This document shows, piece after piece, positions 8,703 through 17,390 of a DNA stretch of 64,000 bases; positions within the stretch are counted from its first letter, which is position 1, and each line of letters opens with the position of its first letter. The position numbers were made by a program, and so were the translations under genes. The stretch comes from JAJFUV01 sp964384215. Lineage in GTDB: Bacteria; Acidobacteriota; Terriglobia; Bryobacterales; Bryobacteraceae. The notes below the pieces were generated by a model, which saw nothing but the letters and a program-made list of their open reading frames with translations, was not told where the DNA came from and searched no databases. The stretch covers positions 1 through 64,000 of the forward strand of contig CAYLLB010000022.1 of NCBI GenBank assembly GCA_964384215.1, in the 5' to 3' direction.

Positions 8703-9905
8703 CTAGCTGATTTCTTCCTTGACGGGATCCCAATAAATCGTGCGCTTCTGGCGGTAGCTTTCGACGGCCATGCGGCAGGCGATGGAGGTGCGGAAACCCA
8801 ATTCGAACGGGCAGTTGGTTTCGCGTCCCGTGCGGATCGCTTCCAGGAAGTCCTGCATGTGCGCGTGCGGCTCGGTCTTGCTCTGGCCCAGCGCTTCCTT
8901 GCCGTCCGGCTGGTTCACCTTCTGCGGGATGTAGCGCAACTGCTGGCTGCGGAACAGCGTGCCGTCCGTGCCGAGCACGTGGTCGGTGTCTCCGAGTTCG
9001 TTGTTGCAGAAGCCGGAGTCCCAGGTGAACAACACCTGCTCGTTGTGCTCCATGGCCACGTTCATCGTGTCGGGAACCTCGCGGCCGTCCTTCCACAAAT
9101 AGATGCCGCCCATCATGGTGACCGCGTGCGGGATCTGAAGATTCAGGACCTTATACCAAAACGCGAGCTGGTGCGACATGTTCTCGTACACGTTGCCGCC
9201 CGAGTAGTCCCAGAAGAAGCGCCAGTTGACGTAGCGGTTGGCGTCGAAAGGCCTTTGGGGCGCTTCGCCGAGGAACGACTTCCAGTGGATGTTTTCCGGC
9301 GTCATGTCCGGGTAGACCAGCCGCGACCACTGCGGCTTGCCGTGCGGGGTGTTTCGGAACATGTGCGAATGCACCGCGGTCACCTTCCCCACGGCGGCCG
9401 CGTGCCCAAAAATAATGGCGTCGCGCATGAGCCCCGAGGAGCAACCCTGGTGACCGATCTGCACGGTGCGCTTCGCGGCCTTCTGGTAAGCGGCGCGCAT
9501 GCGCTTGGCATGATCCACGCTGAAGGCCATGGTCTTTTCCTGGTAGACGTGTTTGCCGGCGTCGAGCGAGGCAACGAAATGCTCGCAGTGCAGGTGCTGC
9601 GGCGTGGCGATGAGCACGGCGTCGATGGACTGGTCGTCCAGCAGGTGCCGGTAGTCCATGTACGTCTTGATGTCTGGCGCCACTTTCTTGGCTTCTTCCA
9701 GGCGGCGTGTATACACGTCGGCGCAAGCCACCATTTCGGTGTTGGGGCAAGCCATGGCTTCCCGCATCAGCGTGAGGCCGCGCGCGCCGGGGCCGATTAT
9801 GCCCAGCCGGATGCGATCGTTCGCTCCGAGGATGGGCGCCGTGGTGGCCAGGCTGCCGGCCAGACCGGACGCAACTTTGCCGATGAAATTGCGACGAGAA
9901 TGCAT
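8703..9905 (-). CDS. Gfo/Idh/MocA-family oxidoreductase with Tat signal
   Basis: The 400-residue form starts at ATG 9905, so the Tat motif HSRRNFIGKVASG sits at the extreme N-terminus; an ATG 39 bp upstream would bury it. The Rossmann strand IRLGIIGPGARGLTLM (about residues 32-47) and the catalytic loop GKHVYQEKT, with its Glu-Lys pair, mark an NAD(P)-dependent sugar dehydrogenase. The C-terminal domain contains KSFLGEAPQRPFD and WDYSGGNVYENMSHQ, typical of the large secreted Gfo/Idh/MocA subgroup in Acidobacteriota and Planctomycetes. The substrate is unknown. It lies 13 bp upstream of mtnP on the same strand and may be cotranscribed. Confidence 0.85.
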   Translation of the reverse strand: MHSRRNFIGKVASGLAGSLATTAPILGANDRIRLGIIGPGARGLTLMREAMACPNTEMVACADVYTRRLEEAKKVAPDIKTYMDYRHLLDDQSIDAVLIATPQHLHCEHFVASLDAGKHVYQEKTMAFSVDHAKRMRAAYQKAAKRTVQIGHQGCSSGLMRDAIIFGHAAAVGKVTAVHSHMFRNTPHGKPQWSRLVYPDMTPENIHWKSFLGEAPQRPFDANRYVNWRFFWDYSGGNVYENMSHQLAFWYKVLNLQIPHAVTMMGGIYLWKDGREVPDTMNVAMEHNEQVLFTWDSGFCNNELGDTDHVLGTDGTLFRSQQLRYIPQKVNQPDGKEALGQSKTEPHAHMQDFLEAIRTGRETNCPFELGFRTSIACRMAVESYRQKRTIYWDPVKEEIS

Positions 9906-10106
9906 AGGGACAATCCTAGAATCCGGGGGAATCCCGTAGCTCACTATCTTATCATCCCGCCTCCGGTGGCAAAGATCTCACGTCAGGGACGCAACGAGAA
10001 TCACCCAGCCGCAAAACTTGGCACCTAGTTGCCCCACCCATCAGATGTATAATCCGGCTCAATGCAACCCGAGACGCCAGCACGGAAGTCTCGGCCGAGG
10101 AAAACC

Positions 10107-10634
10107 ATGATTCGGAGACTATTGCAAGCTACCTCGTACGTGTCTATCCTCTCGGTGCTCAGTATTGCTGCGGCTCAGGACGCCCAAGTTGGGCAGCACC
10201 AGGCGCCTCCGCTGCGGGCAATCCCCGGGATAACAGCCAAGGACCTGTACCCGATGGGGTGTGTAGATTGCCACATCAACTATGCCGAGCAGAAGTTGGA
10301 CGTGCGCTTCAGCACCCTCCTGAAGCGGTGGGCCGAGATGGTGGAGCCCCAGCTTCTCGACAAGGTGGCTGGTTCGGCGCCTCCCGGGCTCAAGCTCAAG
10401 GGCAAACACCCGGCGGTTCCCGGTATGGTCAGGAGTATCCCCGCAGGATGCCTCACCTGCCATAGCCGGGCTTCGACGACGGCGCCTCCATTTTCCCGGA
10501 TGCTGCACGCCATTCATTTAACCGGCGGGAAAGACAATCACTTCCTGACGCTATTCCAGGGCGAGTGCACGCACTGCCATAAACTCAACGCAGCCACTGG
10601 AGCATGGTCGCTGGCCAGCGGCCCCGAAAAGTGA
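10107..10634 (+). CDS. Small triheme c-type cytochrome, secreted
   Basis: The start at 10107 is chosen because GAGG-AAAA lies 6 nt upstream and a signal peptide follows directly (RRLLQATSYVSILSVLSIAAAQ). An ATG at 10062 lacks such a site. The mature protein of about 150 residues contains three CxxCH haem-binding motifs: CVDCH, CLTCH and CTHCH, with GECTHCHKLN near the C-terminus. Haem attachment would occur in the periplasm, and the protein probably carries electrons. A perfect TATAAT lies at 10048-10053. It is convergent with the MFS gene (12 bp between stops). No partner oxidoreductase is adjacent. Confidence 0.78.
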   Translation: MIRRLLQATSYVSILSVLSIAAAQDAQVGQHQAPPLRAIPGITAKDLYPMGCVDCHINYAEQKLDVRFSTLLKRWAEMVEPQLLDKVAGSAPPGLKLKGKHPAVPGMVRSIPAGCLTCHSRASTTAPPFSRMLHAIHLTGGKDNHFLTLFQGECTHCHKLNAATGAWSLASGPEK

Positions 10635-10646
10635 CGGCCTGGCAGG

Positions 10647-11888
10647 CTAAAGATTCAAGGTTTCTTGTTCCGGGCCTGCTGAACTCCGTAACGCGTCTCG
10701 CACGCGCGCAAGCACAATCCATGCCAGGTACCCGACCGGGGGCAGCGACGCGGCCAGCACGAAGCCTGCGTCGAAGCGGCCATGGTCGAAGAAGCGGCCG
10801 AACACCGGCATGATGAGCGCCACCGCGCCGGACCAAGCCCCCGCGCAAAGTCCGGCGATCAAGCCGGCGTGGGCGGAGGAGAACACGCGCGTGGCGTAGG
10901 CCACCGGAAGGATGATAAAGCCCGAGGCCGCGAACATCCCCACACACATCAGCGCAATAGACCACGGGAAGGACTTCGTGTACGGCGTCGCCGCCAGCGG
11001 CAACCCGATTACAGCGGCAACGGCCATCAGCCGCCCCAGCGGCGCCACGCTGTTGCTTGCGACGCGCGCCGTGCGGTCGGCCAGCCATCCCCAGATGAAG
11101 TAACCGGCCTCCCAACCGAGCGGTGGAAGCCACAGCACGCGGCCGATCTCGGTCAACGATCGCCCCAATTCGTGGTTCAGGTAAAGCGCTCCGCCGTAGA
11201 TCACCAGCGCCAGCGGAATCGCTCCCAGGGCGTAAGCGAGCATGGCCGCCCACACGCGAGGGTCGCGATACTCGATGCGCACGGACGGGCCGCGGTGTTC
11301 GCGCCTTTCCGGCTTGCGGCGCAACTCCGGCCGGCGGCTCACGAACCACCACAGGACTAACCAGGACGCGCCCATGAATCCCGTGAAGAAGAAGGCGGCG
11401 CGCCATCCCCAGTGCACGGCGATGGGCGCCACGATCAACGGCGTAACTACCGCGCCCAGCGAGCCGCCGCTGTAAGCCACGGCCACGCCGCGCGCGCGTT
11501 CCTCCACCGGCAGCGTCTCCACCACTGTCCGCAAGCCGCCGGGGAACGTGGCGCCCTCACCGAAACCGAGCGCCGCGCGGGCCAGGCCGAAGCTCAGAAA
11601 GCCAATTGCGAAGGCGTGCGATACGGAAGCGCCGGTCCAAAAAGCCACCGCCACGATCATACCTACGCGCAGGCCCACTCGGTCCAGCCAGCCTCCCCAT
11701 AACGGATTGGCAATCGTGTAGGCGATCGAAAAGGCCGAAATCACATAGCCATACTGCTCGGCGCTCATACCCGTCTCCCGCAGGATGGTGGGAGCGAGCA
11801 GGGCCAGCGTGTTCCGATCGATATAACTGATCAGCGAGACCAGCAGCATCGTGCATGCCGGAATCCACCGGCGTACGTTTTGAGTCAC
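10647..11888 (-). CDS. MFS transporter, anion:cation symporter (hexuronate/sugar-acid) type
   Basis: The 413-residue protein has about 12 hydrophobic segments. MFS signatures include YIDRNTLALLAPTILRE in TM1, GYVISAFSIAYTIANPLWGG and the loop 2-3 motif GGWLDRVGLRVGM. The YIDR start is characteristic of the ACS subfamily (ExuT, GudP and relatives), which imports hexuronates, glucarate or other organic anions with a cation. TM5 carries a Gly-rich ALGFGEGATFPGG. Location is the inner membrane. A sugar-acid substrate would match the ManD-like dehydratase 8 kb away, but that link is inference. Confidence 0.82.
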   Translation of the reverse strand: MTQNVRRWIPACTMLLVSLISYIDRNTLALLAPTILRETGMSAEQYGYVISAFSIAYTIANPLWGGWLDRVGLRVGMIVAVAFWTGASVSHAFAIGFLSFGLARAALGFGEGATFPGGLRTVVETLPVEERARGVAVAYSGGSLGAVVTPLIVAPIAVHWGWRAAFFFTGFMGASWLVLWWFVSRRPELRRKPERREHRGPSVRIEYRDPRVWAAMLAYALGAIPLALVIYGGALYLNHELGRSLTEIGRVLWLPPLGWEAGYFIWGWLADRTARVASNSVAPLGRLMAVAAVIGLPLAATPYTKSFPWSIALMCVGMFAASGFIILPVAYATRVFSSAHAGLIAGLCAGAWSGAVALIMPVFGRFFDHGRFDAGFVLAASLPPVGYLAWIVLARVRDALRSSAGPEQETLNL

Positions 11889-12043
11889 GGGAATCTCACA
11901 TGATAGCAGCGTGCCGGCCCACGCCGTTCACAAATCTGGAAAAGCCATGATTTATTGGCAAATTGAAGCGGTTATCACGAAATAAGCAACCGTAAATTTG
12001 GACCCCGGTGCTAGGATGTGTCCGGACGCGAACAGGAGCAACC

Positions 12044-13000
12044 ATGTCTAAACCCGTGAAGATTCTTTCCATCGATGGCGGCGGTATCCGCGGCATGATC
12101 CCCGCTGTGGTATTGGCCGGCCTCGAACAGCGCACTGGCAAGAGAGTCGCCGACATGTTCGACCTGATCGCCGGCACATCAACGGGCGGCATTCTGGCGC
12201 TGGCGCTCACCAAGCCAGACGGCGGCGGCAGACCGCAATATCAGGCGGAGGACGTGGTGCGCCTGTACGAACGGGAGGGCCGCCGCATCTTCCACCGGTC
12301 GGGGTGGCGCACGGTGGCGGCGCTTGCCACCTTGGCCGAAGAGAAGTTCCCCAGTTCGGGCATCGAAGGCGTGCTGGAGGACTACTTCGGCGAGGCGCGG
12401 TTGAAGGACGCGGCGACCGACGTTATCATCACCAGCTACGAGATTGAACGCCGGTTCCCGTTCTTCTTCAAGAGCCGTAACGCGCGGATCAAGCCAGGGT
12501 ACGACTTCGCCATGAAGCACGTGGCCAGAGCCACTTGCGCCGCACCTACTTTCTTTGAACCCTGCAAGCTGGAAGCGGACGGGCCGGAGGACTACTACGC
12601 GCTGGTCGACGGGGGCCTTTATGCCAACAACCCGGCCATGTGCGGCCTAGTCGAGGCCATGACCTGCTGGCCCCAGGCAACCGAGTTTCTGGTGGTCTCG
12701 CTGGGCACGGGCGAGCAACTCGAGCGGCTGGCATACGACAAAGTCAAGGGGTGGGGCCTGGCGCATTGGGCCAAACCGGTCCTGGAAATCGTGTTCGACG
12801 CGGTCAGCAGCACTGTGGACTATCAACTCCGCCAGATATTGCCGTCCACGCACTACTTCCGCTTCCAGACCCGTCTTCCCTGCGGAAGCGAATCGATGGA
12901 CAACGCCTCGCCCGAAAATCTTCGCGGCCTGAAATTACAAGGCGAAGCGCTGGTCAGGGAGCGCCACGGCGACCTCGCGAAACTGGCCGCGATGCTGTAA
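12044..13000 (+). CDS. Patatin-like phospholipase
   Basis: The 318-residue protein starts at ATG 12044 behind the SD CAGGAGC. The Ser-Asp dyad is complete: oxyanion loop DGGGIRG at residues 11-17, nucleophile elbow GTSTGG at 44-49 (Ser46), and the catalytic Asp in VDGGLYANNP near residue 203. Patatins hydrolyse acyl esters of phospholipids. There is no signal peptide, so a cytosolic or membrane-surface role is expected. The domain size and GGGIRGMIP resemble the phospholipase effectors of some defence systems. No nucleotide cyclase, sensor or ubiquitin-like partner is next to it, so I treat it as a lone lipase. Confidence 0.88.
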   Translation: MSKPVKILSIDGGGIRGMIPAVVLAGLEQRTGKRVADMFDLIAGTSTGGILALALTKPDGGGRPQYQAEDVVRLYEREGRRIFHRSGWRTVAALATLAEEKFPSSGIEGVLEDYFGEARLKDAATDVIITSYEIERRFPFFFKSRNARIKPGYDFAMKHVARATCAAPTFFEPCKLEADGPEDYYALVDGGLYANNPAMCGLVEAMTCWPQATEFLVVSLGTGEQLERLAYDKVKGWGLAHWAKPVLEIVFDAVSSTVDYQLRQILPSTHYFRFQTRLPCGSESMDNASPENLRGLKLQGEALVRERHGDLAKLAAML

Positions 13001-13014
13001 CGTTCCACATCGTT

Positions 13015-13188
13015 TTAGGAATACTTGCGGACCCCGCTCCATGAAGTGTTGCCGCCGGATTGCAGACTGGCGGCAAACTCGTTCCAGACAGCTTCGCTGC
13101 CGGACGCCTGCGCTGCCGCGATGGCAGGCAAAAGCGCGGCTGTGACGAGAACGATGGCGCACTTCGTGCCGTCACCTGATGCTGACAT
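13015..13188 (-). CDS. Possible small exported protein (57 aa)
   Basis: An ATG-to-TAA frame of 57 residues lies between patatin and pyrE. It has a signal-like N-terminus: a Lys, then CAIVLVTAALLPAIAAAQA, an Ala-x-Ala cleavage pattern, then a short Ser/Gly/Trp-containing tail. The SD is weak. It could be a small secreted protein or the leftover start of a longer gene. I do not recognise it. Confidence 0.3.
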   Translation of the reverse strand: MSASGDGTKCAIVLVTAALLPAIAAAQASGSEAVWNEFAASLQSGGNTSWSGVRKYS

Positions 13189-13275
13189 TATGTTTCAGCG
13201 GCAGGCCGCAAGTTGATCCAGCCGCGCTTAGGGCAAAACGGACCTGGAGACGACGGCCCGGTTCTGCCCGCACTC

Positions 13276-13872
13276 TCACGCCGCCGTGGGCCTCGATCCG
13301 GGCTTCACGACGGGAATTCCCTGTTGGCACAAGGGACACTGATCGGGCTGATAGGCGACCACCTTCAGCACGGCCAGCGCGGCGCGCGGCACGCTCAGGT
13401 CGACCGCTCCGCCGCTGCGGTCGATGATGGAACCCGCGGCTAACACCTCCGCCCCCGACTGGCGCAGGATCTTGATCACTTCCATGCTGCTACCGCCCGT
13501 GGTGACCACATCCTCGATCATCACCGCAGTTTCGCCCGGTTCGATGACGAAGCCGCGGCGCAGGGTCATCTGCCCGCCGGCTTCGCGCTCGGTGAACAGG
13601 AACCGCGCGCCGAGAGCGCGCGCCACTTCGTGGCCGATAATCACGCCTCCCAGCGCCGGCGACACCACCAACTTCGGCGTCCGGCCGGCGCAGAGTGGGC
13701 GCACGGCTTCGGCCAGGCCAGAACCCAACTCCTCAGCATATTCTGGATACGCCAGAACCTTGGCGCACTGCAGATACTCAGGACTGTGCATGCCGCTGGT
13801 GAGCCGGAAGTGGCCGCGCAAATAAGCGCCGGTGCGCTCGAATAATTGCATGATCGCGTTGGGATCGGTCAT
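13276..13872 (-). CDS. pyrE: Orotate phosphoribosyltransferase
   Basis: This 198-residue protein makes OMP from orotate and PRPP in de novo pyrimidine synthesis. The PRPP-binding motif appears as VMIEDVVTTGGSSMEV, near residue 117. Other family features are FRLTSGMHSPEYLQ near the start, SPALGGVIIGHEVARALGARF and the C-terminal CPLCQQGIPVVKPGSR found in many bacterial homologues. The ATG at 13872 is preferred because a GTAGG SD lies about 8 nt upstream and is jammed against the alternative ATG at 13881. It is divergent from the TolC-like gene. Confidence 0.93.
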   Translation of the reverse strand: MTDPNAIMQLFERTGAYLRGHFRLTSGMHSPEYLQCAKVLAYPEYAEELGSGLAEAVRPLCAGRTPKLVVSPALGGVIIGHEVARALGARFLFTEREAGGQMTLRRGFVIEPGETAVMIEDVVTTGGSSMEVIKILRQSGAEVLAAGSIIDRSGGAVDLSVPRAALAVLKVVAYQPDQCPLCQQGIPVVKPGSRPTAA

Positions 13873-13998
13873 CAAACGCATCCTACACTATTCCACGCTT
13901 GCGTTACCATTTGAGAAACCGGGAACAACCGGAGGGTATTCGACGTCGTCTTAATGTTGATGGCCGGCCAAGCCCCATCTGCAAATGAAAGGACGTTC

Positions 13999-15948
13999 AT
14001 GAAGCGCGCACGATCTTGTTTTGCCATCTTCTTTTCCACGCTGCTGGCGCTCCCGCCGGCAGGAGCACAGCAAATGACGCAGGCGGCACCGGCCTCCGCG
14101 CCGGCGGAGGCGGGCCGTGGGAATCCGATCCTCGCCCCGTACCGGGTCCACGATGAAGCGCCCATCAATCTCGCCAACTCGAACCGGCTGGAATCGTTGC
14201 TCAGGGCGGGCCAACTCTATCTATCCATGCAGGACGCCATCGCGCTGGCGCTTGAGAACAACCTGGACATCGAGTTGCAGCGTTACGGCCCGCGCATCGC
14301 CAAGGCCGATCTGCTGCGCGCCAACGCGGGCGGCGGTATCAGCGGCGTGTCGACCTCGGTTTCGTCGGGAGCGTCCAGCGCCGCGTCGGCCACCGGAGTG
14401 CTGGCCGGATCCCCCGCCACGACCTCGACGGGCACAAGCACGTCCAGCGCCGTGAGCGCCGTCTCCACCGGTAACGGACCGGCCACACCCAGCCTGGACC
14501 CGGTCTTGAGTACAGGCTACAACTGGAGCCACGGCACCCGTCCGCTTACCAGTTCGTTCACTACCGGCACCAATTCGCTCATTACGAACACCAGCGCCAC
14601 CACTTTCGGCATCCAGAAGGGATTCCTCACCGGGACCAACGTCGGCTTCGAGTGGGATACGTCGCGCGTGGCGCAGAATTCCTACCGCAACGATTTCAAC
14701 CCTTCGCTCAGCGGCAACTTCAGCCTCACCGTTTCGCAGCGCTTGTTACAGGGCTTCGGACTGGCGCTGAACTCGCGCAACATCAAGATCGCCAGGAATA
14801 ACCTGAAAGTCTCCGACCTCACCTTCCAGCAGCAGGTGATCACCACCGTGGCATCGGTCATGAACCTCTACTGGGACCTGGTCAGCTTCAACGAAGACCG
14901 CAAGGTTCGCCTTCAGGCGTTGGCGCTGGCCGAGAAGCTTTACAACGACAACAAGAAGCAGGTGGAGATCGGCACGATGGCGCCCATTGAGATCGTCAAG
15001 GCCGAGGCCGAGGTTGCCCAGAGGCAGCAGGAGTTGACGGTTTCCGAGACGCAATTGTTACAGCAGGAGACCATCCTCAAAAATGCGCTGAGCCGGACCG
15101 GCGTCGCCAGCCCCAGTCTGGCCTCGGCCCGCATCATCCCCACTGATCGCATCCAGTTGCCCGAGCGCGAACTCCTGCCGCCGGCCGAGGAGTTGGTGGC
15201 CAAGGCCATCGCAAACCGCCCGGACATCGCGCAAACAAATCTCCAGATCGAAAACTCCAAGATCAGCCTGCGTGGCGTCAAGAACTCGTTACGGCCCTCG
15301 CTCGACGTCGTCGGCACGCTCAGGAATAACGGTCTGGTGGGCGAGATCAACCAGTTGCCTCAGCCGGCCATCCCCGGCGTGAGCGCAGGCGTCACACCCG
15401 AGCAGCGCGCCCTCACGGTGGACCGCTTCTTCGTCGGCGGCGTGGGCGGGCTGATGAATCAGCTGTTCTCGCGTAACTTCCCGGATTACGGCGTGAGCTT
15501 CCAGCTCAATATTCCCTTGCGCAATCGTTCGGCACAGGCTGATGTCACCCGGAGCCAGCTCACTTTGCGGCAAAACGAAATCCGACAGCAGCAGCAGTTG
15601 AACCAGTTGCGCGTGGAGGTGCAGAACGCGCTTATCTCCCTGCAGCAGGCGCGCGCGCGCTATAACGCCGCGGTGAAGGCGCGCATCCTCCAGGAACAGA
15701 ACCTCGACGCCGAGCAGAAGAAATACGCCCTGGGCGCCTCCACCATCTATTTCGTGATCCAGGCGCAGCGGGACCTGGCCTCGGCGCGGTCGACCGAGGT
15801 GGCCGCCCTAGCCGCCTATGGTAAGGCTCGCGTCGAGATGGACCGCTCCACGGGACAGACGCTGACGGCCAACAACATCGTGGTGGAAGATGCATTTAAG
15901 GGCCGCGTGGCCACACCGCCAAGCAAGATTCCGAACGGTGGAGATTAG
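13999..15948 (+). CDS. TolC-family outer-membrane efflux protein
   Basis: The protein has 649 residues from ATG 13999, which is preceded by AAAGGA and followed by a clean signal peptide (RSCFAIFFSTLLALPPAGAQ). The OEP repeats are visible: LSMQDAIALALENNLDIE near residue 75, the Ser/Thr-rich outer barrel about 110-210, FNEDRKVRLQALALAEKLY coiled-coil helices, and a second half ending in the helical region QARARYNAAVKARILQEQ. It should form a trimeric channel exporting substrates with an RND or ABC partner, but no such pump is adjacent. The Ser/Thr/Gly-rich insertion (SGASSAASATGVLAGS) is longer than in classical TolC. Confidence 0.87.
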   Translation: MKRARSCFAIFFSTLLALPPAGAQQMTQAAPASAPAEAGRGNPILAPYRVHDEAPINLANSNRLESLLRAGQLYLSMQDAIALALENNLDIELQRYGPRIAKADLLRANAGGGISGVSTSVSSGASSAASATGVLAGSPATTSTGTSTSSAVSAVSTGNGPATPSLDPVLSTGYNWSHGTRPLTSSFTTGTNSLITNTSATTFGIQKGFLTGTNVGFEWDTSRVAQNSYRNDFNPSLSGNFSLTVSQRLLQGFGLALNSRNIKIARNNLKVSDLTFQQQVITTVASVMNLYWDLVSFNEDRKVRLQALALAEKLYNDNKKQVEIGTMAPIEIVKAEAEVAQRQQELTVSETQLLQQETILKNALSRTGVASPSLASARIIPTDRIQLPERELLPPAEELVAKAIANRPDIAQTNLQIENSKISLRGVKNSLRPSLDVVGTLRNNGLVGEINQLPQPAIPGVSAGVTPEQRALTVDRFFVGGVGGLMNQLFSRNFPDYGVSFQLNIPLRNRSAQADVTRSQLTLRQNEIRQQQQLNQLRVEVQNALISLQQARARYNAAVKARILQEQNLDAEQKKYALGASTIYFVIQAQRDLASARSTEVAALAAYGKARVEMDRSTGQTLTANNIVVEDAFKGRVATPPSKIPNGGD

Positions 15949-16103
15949 GGCCCAATCCAGCCGGTTTCAATACGGCACAGGTCGGAGATTCGGTGTGCGG
16001 ATTTGGCACCGTATGCTCCTGTTGCACCTGGCGGCAACTGGTTTTTCAAGCGGTTACACTTTGGCACTGGACTTGCTTGTTAGCTGAGCGTGAGAGCTGA
16101 AGC

Positions 16104-16222
16104 AAAGGCTCAAGGAGCAAAGGCCGTACCGCTCATCACCGCTGAAGGAACACCCTCTAACCGTAACGAATCTCCCGACCTTCTCCCTGCACGTCCCGCC
16201 CGGCCGGTCTCCTTGAGCCTTT
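16104..16222 (+). ncRNA. Candidate structured RNA closed by a 14-bp perfect inverted repeat
   Basis: AAAGGCTCAAGGAG at 16104-16117 is exactly complementary to CTCCTTGAGCCTTT at 16209-16222. Immediately inside, GGCCG (16122-16126) pairs with CGGCC (16201-16205), and a GAAGG/CCTTC pair is possible further in. A long imperfect hairpin of about 119 nt results, in a 356-bp stretch between the TolC gene and a small ORF. It is not a class I recognise (tmRNA, SRP, RNase P and 6S signatures not found). It could also be a MITE-like element, although I see no target-site duplication. Confidence 0.35.
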
Positions 16223-16230
16223 GACCTTGA

Positions 16231-16265
16231 AGGGCACAGCCCCCCGATCACGGGGGTAGGCCCCT
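16231..16265 (+). promoter_or_regulatory. GC-rich hairpin in the leader of the 50-aa ORF
   Basis: CCCCCG (16241-16246), loop ATCA, CGGGGG (16251-16256) form a perfect 6-bp stem. Outer AGGGC/GCCCCT can extend it with one bulge. No U-tract follows, so it is more likely a leader structure than an intrinsic terminator. It sits 40 nt before the small ORF's ATG. Confidence 0.35.
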
Positions 16266-16304
16266 AAAGAACCACGACAGATTTGCCGATGAAGGAATGT
16301 AATT

Positions 16305-16457
16305 ATGTCCGAGGAACTCCAGGAAACGCAGGGCAGCCTGACTTTTCAGTTGAATCTACTGAACCTGTTCGCAGCCAACCAGGCCTCCGACGAAGCGCCG
16401 CGGCGGGAAGCCGGCAAGTTGGAAAACATGCTGGCCGAATTGGAGCAGTCGAACTGA
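16305..16457 (+). CDS. Small unknown protein (50 aa) upstream of rplM
   Basis: ATG at 16305 follows GAAGGAA (16291-16297) at good spacing, and the frame runs 50 codons to TGA. The product is acidic and amphipathic: MSEELQETQGSLTF, then FQLNLLNLFAANQ, and ends in EAGKLENMLAELEQSN, which could form a short helix. There are no Cys, signal peptide or membrane segment. It ends 4 bp before the -35 of the rplM promoter, so it belongs to a separate transcript from rplM. I do not recognise the family. Confidence 0.5.
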   Translation: MSEELQETQGSLTFQLNLLNLFAANQASDEAPRREAGKLENMLAELEQSN

Positions 16458-16460
16458 CGT

Positions 16461-16489
16461 TTGACAGGACCGCGCAAGTCCGCTAATCT
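16461..16489 (+). promoter_or_regulatory. Sigma70-type promoter of rplM-rpsI
   Basis: TTGACA at 16461-16466, 17-bp spacer, TAATCT at 16484-16489. Predicted transcription start is about 30 nt before the rplM ATG. Confidence 0.65.
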
Positions 16490-16526
16490 TAAATAGTTGT
16501 AGCTCACCTACAGGAAAAGTTTGTCC

Positions 16527-16952
16527 ATGAATACGGTCTTTCCGTCCAAAAACGAGGTGATCCGTGCGTGGCACCTCATCGATGCTGATAACAAAGTGCT
16601 TGGCCGTGTCGCCAGCGAAGCCGCGCGCATTCTGATGGGGAAGAACAAACCTATCTACACCCCGTTTATGGACACGGGCGACCATGTCGTCATCATCAAT
16701 GCCTCCAAGGTCAGGCTGACGGGCCGCAAGGAGGACCAGAAAGTCTACCGTCATCACACGGGTTATCCGGGCGGGTTGATTGAGACGAGCATCAAGAAAG
16801 TACGCGCCAATCACCCGACGCGCATCATCGAAGATGCTGTGGCCGGGATGCTGCCGAAGTCCAAGCTCGGCAAGCAGATGATCAAGAAGCTGAAGGTCTA
16901 CGCCGGGGACAAGCATCCGCACCAGGCGCAGAAACCCGTGGCCGAAGCGTAA
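16527..16952 (+). CDS. rplM: 50S ribosomal protein L13
   Basis: The 141-residue L13 has family motifs WHLIDADNKVLGRVASEAAR near residue 15, LMGKNKPIYTPF, GDHVVIINASKV, KVYRHHTGYPGG and the C-terminal GMLPKSKLGKQMIKKLKVY. It binds 23S rRNA early in large-subunit assembly. The ATG at 16527 is preferred over TTG 16521 because the SD AGGAAA (16512-16517) is only 3 nt from the TTG. It is cotranscribed with rpsI from the promoter just upstream, the standard bacterial pairing. Confidence 0.97.
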   Translation: MNTVFPSKNEVIRAWHLIDADNKVLGRVASEAARILMGKNKPIYTPFMDTGDHVVIINASKVRLTGRKEDQKVYRHHTGYPGGLIETSIKKVRANHPTRIIEDAVAGMLPKSKLGKQMIKKLKVYAGDKHPHQAQKPVAEA

Positions 16953-16974
16953 CCAACGAACGAGAGGGAACTGA

Positions 16975-17373
16975 GTGGCAGGCACTTTAGTGCAGTACTT
17001 GGGAACGGGCCGGCGGAAGTCCAGCGTGGCCCGAGTATTCCTGCGGCCGGGCACTGGCCAGATCAAGGTCAACAACCGGCCATTCGAACAATATTTCCAG
17101 ACCGACGCCGCCCGCAACACGGCGCGCCAACCGCTGTTGGTCACCGAAACGGCCGACAAGTTTGACGTCGTGGTGTTGACCACCGGCGGCGGCATCACGG
17201 GACAGAGCGGCGCGGTGCGGTTGGGAATCAGCCGCGCGCTGATCGAGTTCAACTCCGAACTGCGAGGCAAGTTGAAACAGCTCGGATTCCTCACCCGCGA
17301 TCCGCGAGCTCATGAGCGCAAGAAGTACGGGCAGAAGGGCGCACGGCGCCGCTTCCAGTTCTCCAAGCGCTAG
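16975..17373 (+). CDS. rpsI: 30S ribosomal protein S9
   Basis: The 132-residue S9 starts at GTG behind GAGAGGGA, 22 bp after rplM. Motifs are YLGTGRRKSSVARVFLRPG at the start, GGGITGQSGAVRLGISRAL and the basic C-terminal tail that reaches toward the P-site tRNA, ending KKYGQKGARRRFQFSKR. The terminal KR is conserved in S9. Confidence 0.97.
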   Translation: MAGTLVQYLGTGRRKSSVARVFLRPGTGQIKVNNRPFEQYFQTDAARNTARQPLLVTETADKFDVVVLTTGGGITGQSGAVRLGISRALIEFNSELRGKLKQLGFLTRDPRAHERKKYGQKGARRRFQFSKR

Positions 17374-17390
17374 GAGATTTTGTCGCTTCA

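Noticed and set aside
8667..10028. 453-codon plus-strand frame
   Set aside because: It is antisense to the Gfo/Idh/MocA gene, with no motif and shadow-like composition.
12044..13000. Patatin as a CBASS-type defence effector
   Set aside because: No cyclase, HORMA, TRIP13 or ubiquitin-like partner is adjacent. The neighbours are a transporter and pyrE.
16104..16265. Known riboswitch (cyclic-di-GMP, cobalamin or SAM type)
   Set aside because: The conserved core sequences of these classes are not present; only generic pairing is seen.
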